Source: an uncultured Clostridium sp. (GTDB lineage: Bacteria; Bacillota; Clostridia; Lachnospirales; Lachnospiraceae). From it: a DNA stretch of 7,226 nucleotides. Below the pieces are notes generated by a model, which was not told the origin of the DNA, did no database searches, and saw only the letters and a list, made by a program, of their open reading frames with translations. The stretch spans positions 1 to 7,226 of the forward strand of contig URUX01000124.1 in NCBI GenBank assembly GCA_900551135.1, written 5' to 3'. Of the stretch, positions 1 to 5,681 are shown in pieces. Numbering within the stretch: the first letter of the stretch is position 1; the number at the start of each line of letters is the position of its first letter. The position numbers and the translations under genes are program-made.

Positions 1-1560
1 GTTAGACAGCACCCTTGCCGAAGGATCATTTACGTTGCAGCCTTCCCATTCTTTATTTGGCATCCAGAAATCTGTCACCATCTCTGCCTGTTTTGGATAA
101 TATATTTCAAAAATCTCTCTATATAATAAAGATTCCTTTGTAAATGGCCTTGCATGGGTGTAGCGCTTACATCTATTTTTAAATTCTTCATCCGTATACT
201 TACTTTCTGCATATTCTTTCAGATAATCTACCATAGAATGACCTACTGCGTCTGAAAATGCAGCTTTCTCTCTCCAAAGGATTGTATCCGGCAGGTAACC
301 TCCCTGTTCAAAGGCATGGCGAAGCAGATATTTTCCTTTTCCATAAGTATTCATCTTCAATTCTGGATTTACTGCCATCACATATTTCACAAAATCCAAA
401 TCCCCAAAGGGGACTCTTGCTTCCAGGGAGTTTACAGAAATACAGCGATCTGCCCGCAGAACATCATACATATGCAGTTCCCGGATCCGTTTCTGGGATT
501 CTTTCTGGAACGCTTTCCCATCTGGTGCAAAGTCTGTATATTTATAGCCAAATAATTCATCGGAAATTTCCCCTGTCAGAAGGACACGGATATCCGTCTG
601 GCTGTGGATTGCCTTACACACCAGATACATTCCTATGGATGCGCGGATTGTCGTAATATCATAGGTTCCCAGCAGCTGAATCACGGTCTCCAGAGAGGAC
701 AGAACGTCTTCCGGCGTCATATAAACCTCTGTATGGTCACTTCCTATATAATCTGCCACCTGCCGTGCATATTTTAAGTCAATGGCGTCCTCGCTCATGC
801 CGATGGCAAAGGTCTTAATCGGTTCTCTGCTCTTTTTTGCTGCAATGGCGCACACCAGAGAAGAGTCCAGACCGCCGGAAAGCAGAAAACCGACCTTTGC
901 ATCTGCTATCAGGCGTTTCTCCACACCTGCCTCCAGTTTATCATGAATATTTCTGCAGACCGTTTCCAAATCATCCTGACAGACTGCATCAACTCCCGCT
1001 ATATCACAGTAGCAGATAAACTGACCGCCTTTATAATAATGTCCTGGCGGAAACGGCATGATCTTATCGGTAAGTCCTGTCAGGTTTTTGGCTTCACTGG
1101 CAAACACAATGGCATGATCGTCATCATATCCATAATACAATGGACGGATTCCAATGGGATCCCGTGCCGCGATAAACTCACCAGCCTCCCCATCATAGAT
1201 GATACAGGCAAATTCAGCATCCAGCATGGCAAACATATCGGTACCATATTCCTGATACATTGGAAGCAGAATCTCACAATCGGAATCACTCGCAAATGTA
1301 TATTTTTCTGACAGTTCTTTCTTCAGCTTCTCAAACCCATAAATTTCTCCATTGCAGACCACATAGCTTTTTCCAAGCTTAAAGGGCTGCATTCCCGATG
1401 GAGTCAGTCCCATGATGGCCAATCTGTGGAATCCAAGAATCCCACCACCTGTTTCAACCACTCTGCTGTCATCTGGTCCCCTTGATATGGTCTTTTGAAA
1501 TCCTTCCATAAAACTACTAAGAACCGCACTGCGGCTGCAATAACCCATAATGGAACACAT
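1..1560 (-). CDS. asnB: Asparagine synthase (glutamine-hydrolysing), 3' end outside window
   Basis: Converts aspartate, glutamine and ATP to asparagine, glutamate, AMP and PPi in the cytoplasm. I translated this frame by hand: it is open for 520 codons from ATG at 1560 to the left edge. Cys2 directly after Met is the expected N-terminal (Ntn) nucleophile of the class II glutaminase domain (roughly residues 2-190), which also shows RGPD near residue 30 and an NGEIY motif. The synthetase domain has the PPi-loop SGGLDSS at residues 228-234, followed by TGEISDELFGYKYTDFAPD and LEARVPFGD. AsnB proteins are usually about 520-555 residues, so only a short C-terminal tail should be missing. The start is set by AGGAGG at 1570-1575, 9 nt upstream. 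The ATP-domain loop reads GEISDE where E. coli AsnB has GEGSDE; I believe this is a variant seen in related Firmicutes. It lies downstream of glnN and the amt-glnB remnant on the same strand with no terminator visible between, so co-transcription is plausible. Confidence 0.95.
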   Translation of the reverse strand, partial: MCSIMGYCSRSAVLSSFMEGFQKTISRGPDDSRVVETGGGILGFHRLAIMGLTPSGMQPFKLGKSYVVCNGEIYGFEKLKKELSEKYTFASDSDCEILLPMYQEYGTDMFAMLDAEFACIIYDGEAGEFIAARDPIGIRPLYYGYDDDHAIVFASEAKNLTGLTDKIMPFPPGHYYKGGQFICYCDIAGVDAVCQDDLETVCRNIHDKLEAGVEKRLIADAKVGFLLSGGLDSSLVCAIAAKKSREPIKTFAIGMSEDAIDLKYARQVADYIGSDHTEVYMTPEDVLSSLETVIQLLGTYDITTIRASIGMYLVCKAIHSQTDIRVLLTGEISDELFGYKYTDFAPDGKAFQKESQKRIRELHMYDVLRADRCISVNSLEARVPFGDLDFVKYVMAVNPELKMNTYGKGKYLLRHAFEQGGYLPDTILWREKAAFSDAVGHSMVDYLKEYAESKYTDEEFKNRCKRYTHARPFTKESLLYREIFEIYYPKQAEMVTDFWMPNKEWEGCNVNDPSARVLSN

Positions 1561-1582
1561 AGGAAAGTACCTCCTTAATTCT

Positions 1583-1669
1583 AAGTAATTCAGCATTCTA
1601 TAGGGCAAGTGCTCTGCTGCGTGGATCTCACCATTCCACACTCTCTGTAAGTGATTCCCTGCATTACTT
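1583..1669 (-). promoter_or_regulatory. T-box stem-I-like element in the asnB leader, possibly truncated
   Basis: The 150-nt gap between the amt-glnB remnant and asnB holds a foldable leader. A perfect 7-bp closing stem pairs AAGTAAT (1663-1669) with ATTACTT (1583-1589), followed by CAG/CTG. Inside is CAGAGAG, then a hairpin GTGGA/TCCAC whose loop contains GGTGAGA, then AGCAGAGCAC. CAGAGAG plus a GGTGnGA apical loop is the hallmark of T-box stem I, and asparagine genes in Firmicutes are common T-box targets. A candidate Asn specifier AAT lies on the 3' strand near 1595-1599. Against this: the middle of the stem pairs poorly, there is no clear AGTA loop, and no antiterminator with TGGN/ACCGCG follows. 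The SD begins only 7 nt after the stem (AAGGAGGTAC resembles a T-box sequence with one change). It could be a degenerate T-box, a translational variant or a chance resemblance. No convincing promoter was found between 1670 and 1710. Confidence 0.4.
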
Positions 1670-1710
1670 TTCTTTTCTCAAATGCCTTTACAATATTCCG
1701 TTTTTCCGTT

Positions 1711-2053
1711 TTACTCTACATCCTGTAATGCATCAAAGCCTTCTTCGCAGTCTCAATAACCTTGCGCACCGGAATCGCACTGACCACTATATCCACCTGT
1801 ACCTTTGGAAGCAGATTGGCTTCTACCTGTACGCCTCGGTAATACTCCGGCTTTCCCTTCTGTACGCCGCAACCCAACACATGGGATACGGTCATGCCTG
1901 TAATCCCCAGCTTCATCATTGCGGTTTTCAGAGTTTCAAACTTCGCTTCCTTGCATATAATCTCGATTTTTGTAAACTTAAGACTGCCTGCATAAAGAAT
2001 ACCAGCGCTGCTCCAATCAGCACCCAAATTGTGTTAACTGCACTGTAGGTCAT
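1711..2053 (-). pseudogene. Collapsed ammonium transporter-P-II fusion gene (amt-glnB remnant)
   Basis: Three pieces lie in three frames. (1) From ATG 2053 (SD AGAAGG just upstream; a second in-frame ATG is at 2059) the frame reads MTYSAVNTIWVLIGAALVFF then MQA. This is the first transmembrane helix of an Amt ammonium channel, and it runs out of frame to TGA at 1930-1928. (2) A second frame from about 1985 carries a P-II domain: FTKIEII, the TGMTV segment, and the T-loop region VQKGKPEYYRG...LLPK, ending VIETAKKAL. Position 51 (E. coli numbering, the uridylylated Tyr) appears to be Val. It then hits TAG at 1716-1718. (3) A third frame, 1711-1746, reads EEGFDALQDVE-stop, the canonical P-II C-terminus. 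Missing are about ten Amt helices and the P-II B-loop (TGxIGDGKIF), which contacts ATP. The most economical reading is an Amt-P-II fusion that lost two internal segments and is non-functional. An isolated P-II-like product from TTG 2027 is possible, but it has no SD and would lack the ATP-binding end. Assembly error is the main alternative. Confidence 0.85.
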
Positions 2054-2104
2054 AAACATTCCTTCTTTCCGTATCATTATATGTTCCAGAGTTTTCACCG
2101 GGAA

Positions 2105-4201
2105 TTATTTTACACTGAACAGAATATCCCCATAGGTTGGAAACGGCCAGTATTTCTTTGCCGTCAGGGTTTCTGCGCTGTCGCAGACAACCCGAAGTTC
2201 TCCCATTTTACCTAAAACAATATCCCGAATCATATAAGACTCTTCTGTAATATCCTCGATACCCTGAACCTGCATCACTGCTTCTCCCAATTCCTCAGAC
2301 TTAATCATGATCTGATCTTCCAGAATTGCCAGCTTCTTCAGCAGACTGGTCTCATAGCTGCAGGAAATCGAACCCTCTATAGACTTCTTTGCAAGCGCCG
2401 TATTGGCAAGTTCCCGCACATATCCGCTTACCGCCGGAGCAATTTCTGTTTTAGCCATATCAATCATGGTGTTCGCCTCAATCAGCACTGCCTTGCAGTA
2501 GTTATCCAGCATAATCTCGCACCTGGATTTCAATTCTGCCTCTGAAAATACCTTATGAGACGTCAGCATACGCACATTTTTTTCATCCAGAAGATGAGGC
2601 ATACAGTCCGGTGTCGTCCGGTAATTGAGAAGTCCTCTCTTCTCCGTTGCCTCTTTGATCCATGTGTCGTCATAACCATTTCCATTGAAAATAATGTGCT
2701 TATGGTCCTTAATCGTCTTTCGAATCATTTCATGGAGCGCGCTTTCAAAATTCTCTGCTTTTTCCAGCCTGTCCGCATAAATCTCCAGGCTTTCTGCCAC
2801 TGCGCTGTTTAACATAATGTTGGCGCAGGCAATGCTATTGGATGAACCCAGCATCCGAAACTCAAATTTATTTCCAGTAAATGCAAACGGGGAGGTCCGG
2901 TTACGGTCTGTGGTATCCCTGTTGAATTTAGGAAGCACGTTTACTCCAAGCTTCATCTGCGTTTTTTCTGCTCCAGCATATGGGGTATCCGCTTCAATTG
3001 CTTCCAGCACCCCGTTTAATTCATCTCCAAGGAAGATGGATACGACTGCAGGAGGCGCTTCATTGGCTCCAAGTCTGTGGTCATTTCCGGCAGTTGCCAC
3101 GGAAAGCCGTAGCAGATCCTGGTAGTCATCCACTGCTTTAATCACTGCACACAGGAACAATAAGAACTGTGCATTTTCGTAAGGCGTTTCGCCCGGAGAC
3201 AGGAGATTTACCCCTTTATCCGTTGCCAGAGACCAGTTGTTGTGCTTGCCGCTTCCATTGACTCCGGCAAAGGGCTTCTCATGAAGAAGGCATACCAGAC
3301 CGTGTTTTGCAGCTACCTTCTGCATGATTTCCATAGTCAGCTGGTTGTGGTCTGTTGCAATATTGGTTGTGGTATAGATAGGAGCCAGTTCATGCTGCGC
3401 CGGAGCTACTTCGTTGTGTTCTGTTTTTGCCAGAATCCCCAGTTTCCAGAGTTCCTCGTTCAATTCTTCCATATAAGCAGCTACCCTTGGCTTAATCACC
3501 CCAAAATAATGATCATCCATTTCCTGTCCCTTTGGCGGCTTTGCACCAAAAAGAGTACGTCCTGTAAATCGGAGATCCTTTCTCTGTTCATACATTTCCT
3601 TTGTAATAAGGAAGTATTCTTGTTCCGGCCCCACTGAAGTGCGGACACATTTTACATCCTCATTTCCAAACAAATGGAGAATTCGCATCGCCTGCTTATT
3701 TAAAGCTTCCATGGATCGGAGAAGCGGTGTTTTCTTATCCAGCGCCTCGCCTCCATACGAACAGAATGCCGTCGGAATACATAAAGTCTTTCCCTTTATA
3801 AATGCATATGAAGTTGGATCCCATGCTGTATATCCTCTTGCTTCAAAGGTGGCACGAAGTCCGCCGGAAGGAAAGGAAGATGCATCCGGTTCTCCCTTAA
3901 TCAGTTCTTTTCCTGAGAACTCCATAATCACGCCACCGTCCGGTGATGGAGAAATAAAGCTGTCATGCTTTTCTGCAGTTACACCAGTAAGGGGCTGAAA
4001 CCAGTGTGTATAGTGTGTCGCTCCATTTTCAACTGCCCAGTCCTTCATAGCGGCAGCAACGGCATTTGCCACGCTGATATCAAGCTTTGCACCTTCATCA
4101 ATGGTTTTTCTCAGGGATCTGTACACCTTCGATGACAGTTTTGCTTTCATCACTCTGTCATCGAATACATTACATCCAAAAAAATCTGATACCTTTTTCA
4201 T
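2105..4201 (-). CDS. glnN: Type III glutamine synthetase
   Basis: ATP-dependent condensation of glutamate and ammonia to glutamine, cytoplasmic; family members form large double-ring oligomers. The protein is 698 residues, matching the roughly 700-730 of GSIII and far longer than GSI (about 450). Family blocks seen in order: FPSGGLRATFEARGYTAWDP (near 115), LCIPTAFCSYGGEALDKKTP, GPEQEYFL at 191-198 (metal-binding glutamates), AKPPKGQEMDDHYFG, EHNEVAPAQHELAP, NGSGKHNNWS from N315 (glutamate/ATP site, GSIII form of NGSGMH), NEAPPAVVSIFLGD, FNRDTTDRNRTSPFAF, and KFEFRMLGSS at 445-454. The start is ATG 4201 (MKKVSDFFG), with AGGAGAGG at 4211-4218, 9 nt away. An upstream in-frame extension of 65 codons begins inside the -10 region of the promoter and is not used. 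The gene has its own promoter and a doubly attenuated leader. It is followed after 51 nt by the amt-glnB remnant. Confidence 0.97.
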   Translation of the reverse strand: MKKVSDFFGCNVFDDRVMKAKLSSKVYRSLRKTIDEGAKLDISVANAVAAAMKDWAVENGATHYTHWFQPLTGVTAEKHDSFISPSPDGGVIMEFSGKELIKGEPDASSFPSGGLRATFEARGYTAWDPTSYAFIKGKTLCIPTAFCSYGGEALDKKTPLLRSMEALNKQAMRILHLFGNEDVKCVRTSVGPEQEYFLITKEMYEQRKDLRFTGRTLFGAKPPKGQEMDDHYFGVIKPRVAAYMEELNEELWKLGILAKTEHNEVAPAQHELAPIYTTTNIATDHNQLTMEIMQKVAAKHGLVCLLHEKPFAGVNGSGKHNNWSLATDKGVNLLSPGETPYENAQFLLFLCAVIKAVDDYQDLLRLSVATAGNDHRLGANEAPPAVVSIFLGDELNGVLEAIEADTPYAGAEKTQMKLGVNVLPKFNRDTTDRNRTSPFAFTGNKFEFRMLGSSNSIACANIMLNSAVAESLEIYADRLEKAENFESALHEMIRKTIKDHKHIIFNGNGYDDTWIKEATEKRGLLNYRTTPDCMPHLLDEKNVRMLTSHKVFSEAELKSRCEIMLDNYCKAVLIEANTMIDMAKTEIAPAVSGYVRELANTALAKKSIEGSISCSYETSLLKKLAILEDQIMIKSEELGEAVMQVQGIEDITEESYMIRDIVLGKMGELRVVCDSAETLTAKKYWPFPTYGDILFSVK

Positions 4202-4210
4202 AACGGCACT

Positions 4211-4218
4211 CCTCTCCT
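4211..4218 (-). promoter_or_regulatory. Ribosome binding site fixing the glnN start
   Basis: AGGAGAGG lies 9 nt before ATG 4201. It decides between the 698-residue protein and an open extension further upstream. Upstream ATGs in the same frame (4396 and one near 4357) have no comparable site, and the first lies before the predicted transcript start. Confidence 0.85.
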
Positions 4219-4232
4219 GTAATAGAAATTTG

Positions 4233-4298
4233 AAAATAAAAAGGCAAGGCTGCCTTTCACAGCACCTTTCGTGTACCATAAAAGACGTCCTTGCCCTT
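4233..4298 (-). terminator. Leader hairpin 2 of glnN: proximal attenuator/terminator
   Basis: On the - strand, GGCAAGG (4289-4295) pairs perfectly with CCTTGCC (4243-4249), which is followed by TTTTTATTTT, an intrinsic-terminator arrangement just 15 nt before the glnN ribosome binding site. The enclosed 39 nt contain two small tandem hairpins, GTAC...GTGC (4262-4276) and GCTGT...GCAGC (4249-4263), both presenting GAAAG in the loop; the second would compete with the outer stem at one or two bases. The 3' arm can equally pair with the first GGCAAGG copy at 4371-4377, so alternative folds are built in. Position between promoter and gene argues for attenuation rather than end-of-operon termination. 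Confidence 0.65.
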
Positions 4299-4334
4299 TG
4301 AATTAAATTACATTTCAATGAAATTTTATAAAAG

Positions 4335-4367
4335 AAAAAACGTCTCTGAGAACCCATCTCAAAGACG
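4335..4367 (-). terminator. Leader hairpin 1 of glnN: distal attenuator/terminator
   Basis: CGTCTTTGAGA (4357-4367) and TCTCAGAGACG (4341-4351) form an 11-bp stem with a single G-U pair and a TGGGT loop, followed directly by six T residues (4335-4340). This is a strong Rho-independent terminator shape, starting only about 15 nt after the predicted transcription start. It is preceded by AAAGGCAAGGG, the shared leader element. Since glnN lies about 130 nt further on, read-through must be controlled or frequent. Confidence 0.75.
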
Positions 4368-4387
4368 CCCTTGCCTTTATGTGTGGG

Positions 4388-4416
4388 ATAATACACCTTG
4401 AAAAATCATTTGTCAA
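4388..4416 (-). promoter_or_regulatory. Sigma-A promoter for glnN operon
   Basis: On the - strand, TTGACA (4411-4416) and TATTAT (4388-4393) are separated by exactly 17 nt. The -35 is perfect and the -10 has five of six consensus bases. Transcription should start near 4381, so the first leader hairpin forms almost at the 5' end. Confidence 0.85.
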
Positions 4417-4439
4417 GCCTTTTTTCTCTGATTTTTTCC

Positions 4440-4463
4440 TGACAAACCTTCTTGACAAACCTT
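4440..4463 (+). repeat. Tandem 11-bp direct repeat overlapping the GOGAT -35
   Basis: TGACAAACCTT occurs at 4440-4450 and again at 4453-4463, a 13-bp period. The second copy overlaps the -35 hexamer of the rightward promoter. It could be a binding site for a regulator, or a small duplication that happens to contain a -35-like sequence. The intervening 36 bp between the two divergent -35 boxes contain the first copy. Confidence 0.5.
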
Positions 4464-4480
4464 ACCAACCGCTGTATAAA
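4452..4480 (+). promoter_or_regulatory. Sigma-A promoter for split glutamate synthase operon
   Basis: TTGACA at 4452-4457 and TATAAA at 4475-4480 with a 17-nt spacer. The expected start is about 4486-4488, placing the attenuator hairpin (from 4493) at the very 5' end of the RNA. The -35 hexamer is perfect and the -10 has five of six consensus bases. Confidence 0.85.
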
Positions 4481-4492
4481 TAGTGAATATGA

Positions 4493-4557
4493 GCAAGGGC
4501 GTTCATTTTTACAGCAGAATTATCTCTGCCTGAAAAATGGACGTCTTTGCTTTTTTT
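4493..4557 (+). terminator. Leader attenuator/terminator of glutamate synthase operon
   Basis: GCAAGGGCGTTCATTTTT (4493-4510) pairs over all 18 positions, allowing three G-U pairs, with AAAAATGGACGTCTTTGC (4533-4550). The enclosed 22 nt continue the helix through CAG/CTG and GCAGA/TCTGC to a six-base loop, ATTATC (4519-4524). Seven T residues follow (4551-4557). This is a long intrinsic terminator between the promoter and the ribosome binding site of the first gene, so it should act as an on/off switch. No competing antiterminator arm is evident in the leader; a protein or ligand that stabilises another fold would be needed for read-through. Confidence 0.8.
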
Positions 4558-4586
4558 ATTTATTTTGAGAGGAAGGTGTAATATGT

Positions 4587-5681
4587 ATGAAGATTGAAGG
4601 TCAGGTAAGAATTCCTTCTGGCTGTGCAATTTCAGCGGTAATTTCCAAAGACGGAAACAGAATGTCCGGTGAAATGATCACAAATTCCATGAAACCCATG
4701 CACGACCGTTCCAACGGACTGGGCGGCGGCTTTGCCGGTTATGGCATTTATCCTGAATATAAAGAATTCTATGCATTACATATGTTTTTTGATTCCCGCA
4801 GCACCCGTAAGGAATGTGAAACTTTCCTAAAAGAGCGTTTTGAAATCGTACAGTCCGAAGTCATCCCGACCCGCAAGCTTCCGGCAATTACAGATGAACC
4901 GATTATCTGGAGATATTTTGTTACTCCTTTAAAATCTGTTCTTGTCTCTCTGCAGCAGGACGAAAAAGAATTTATTGCCCAGACAGTGATGAAAATTAAT
5001 GCTGAACTGTCTGGCGCCTATGTTTTTTCCAGCGGTAAAAATATGGGGACATTTAAGGCGGTAGGATTTCCGGAAGATGTGGGCATTTTTTACAGACTGG
5101 AAGAATATGAAGGCTACTCCTGGACGGCTCATGGCCGTTATCCTACAAACACACCTGGCTGGTGGGGCGGTGCGCACCCGTTTACGCTGCTGGACTACTC
5201 CATTGTACACAACGGGGAAATCTCTTCCTATGATGCCAACCGCCGGTTTATCGAAATGTTCGGCTATAAATGCACCCTTCAGACCGATACGGAAGTAATC
5301 ACTTATATTATGGATTATCTGCTCCGTGTACAGGGACTGACTCTTGGCGAAGCCGCAAGTGTCATTGCAGCGCCGTTTTGGAGTACCATTGCTTCCAAAA
5401 CAGATTTGGAAGACCAGAAGAAACACACCTATCTGAGAACCATGTTTTCGAGCCTGCTGATTACCGGTCCCTTTTCCATTGTTTTCGGTTTTGAAGGGGG
5501 ACTGATGGCTCTCAATGACCGTCTGAAACTCCGTTCCATGGTAATCGGCGAAAAAGGCGACAAAATCTTCATTGCCAGCGAGGAAGCCGCCATCCGGACG
5601 ATGGAGCCAGATGCAGAAAATATCTGGTCTCCTGCCGGTGGGGAACCTGTCATTGTAAAAGTAAAGGAAGGTGCATATTAA
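4587..5681 (+). CDS. Glutamate synthase glutaminase subunit (class II amidotransferase, split archaeal-type)
   Basis: Hydrolyses glutamine and delivers ammonia to the synthase subunit encoded next door. The 364-residue protein is the stand-alone N-terminal domain of large GOGAT (COG0067 type). Cys13 in PSGCAISAV is the likely Ntn nucleophile, so the first 12 residues should be a removed propeptide, as larger GOGATs have a longer one. Other glutaminase-site motifs are GRYPTNT at 183-189, HNGEI with N209-G210, and TDTE at 233-236 (the conserved Asp). The segment HDRSNGLGGGFAGYGIYPEY near 40-60 is typical of the split family. ATG 4587 is chosen because it is the first ATG in frame; AGGAAGG ends 10 nt upstream. 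A second, out-of-frame ATG at 4583 is actually better spaced from this SD but encodes only MYED-stop. The stop codon overlaps the next start by one base. Transcription depends on passing the leader terminator. Confidence 0.93.
   Translation: MKIEGQVRIPSGCAISAVISKDGNRMSGEMITNSMKPMHDRSNGLGGGFAGYGIYPEYKEFYALHMFFDSRSTRKECETFLKERFEIVQSEVIPTRKLPAITDEPIIWRYFVTPLKSVLVSLQQDEKEFIAQTVMKINAELSGAYVFSSGKNMGTFKAVGFPEDVGIFYRLEEYEGYSWTAHGRYPTNTPGWWGGAHPFTLLDYSIVHNGEISSYDANRRFIEMFGYKCTLQTDTEVITYIMDYLLRVQGLTLGEAASVIAAPFWSTIASKTDLEDQKKHTYLRTMFSSLLITGPFSIVFGFEGGLMALNDRLKLRSMVIGEKGDKIFIASEEAAIRTMEPDAENIWSPAGGEPVIVKVKEGAY

Larger units (their letters stand above)
4284..4550. repeat. Shared GCAAGG-RCGTY leader element, four occurrences
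   Basis: A short sequence recurs in both divergent leaders. On the - strand: GGCAAGGGCGTCTTTGAG (starting 4377 downwards) and GGCAAGGACGTCTTTTAT (starting 4295 downwards). On the + strand: GCAAGGGCGTTC (4493-4504). GGACGTCTTTGC (4539-4550, + strand) is close to its reverse complement and closes the hairpin. The two 5'-most copies each begin within about 10 nt of the predicted transcription start. The copies act as hairpin arms next to T-tracts, so an RNA role fits best. A near-palindromic DNA operator (GCAARGACGTCYTTGC-like) is a weaker alternative. Confidence 0.7.

Noticed and set aside
258..1311. Plus-strand ORFs of 60-132 codons over the asnB region
   Set aside because: They lie antisense to a clear 520-codon AsnB frame, lack ribosome binding sites and have no recognisable composition or motifs.
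1716..2027. Intact 103-residue P-II protein starting at TTG 2027
   Set aside because: The start lies in the Amt helix read out of frame with no SD, the B-loop is missing and the end is a frameshift tail (MHYRM). The proper end EEGFDALQDVE follows in another frame.
2555..4301. Plus-strand ORFs of 66-131 codons opposite glnN
   Set aside because: Shadows of the GSIII coding frame; no SD and no protein-like features.
4202..4396. In-frame 65-codon extension of glnN giving a 763-residue protein, or a leader peptide in the same frame
   Set aside because: It begins inside the -10 promoter region, has no ribosome binding site, reads through both terminator hairpins and has no resemblance to GSIII N-termini. 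MKKVSDFFG at 4201 has a strong SD.
4419..4451. CRISPR-like or mobile-element repeat from TGACAAACCTT copies
   Set aside because: Only two copies, no spacer regularity and no transposase or inverted ends anywhere in the window.
4493..4557. Bidirectional terminator or end-of-operon terminator for an upstream + strand gene
   Set aside because: It lies downstream of a near-consensus + promoter and there is no + strand gene to its left, so a leader attenuator is the better reading.
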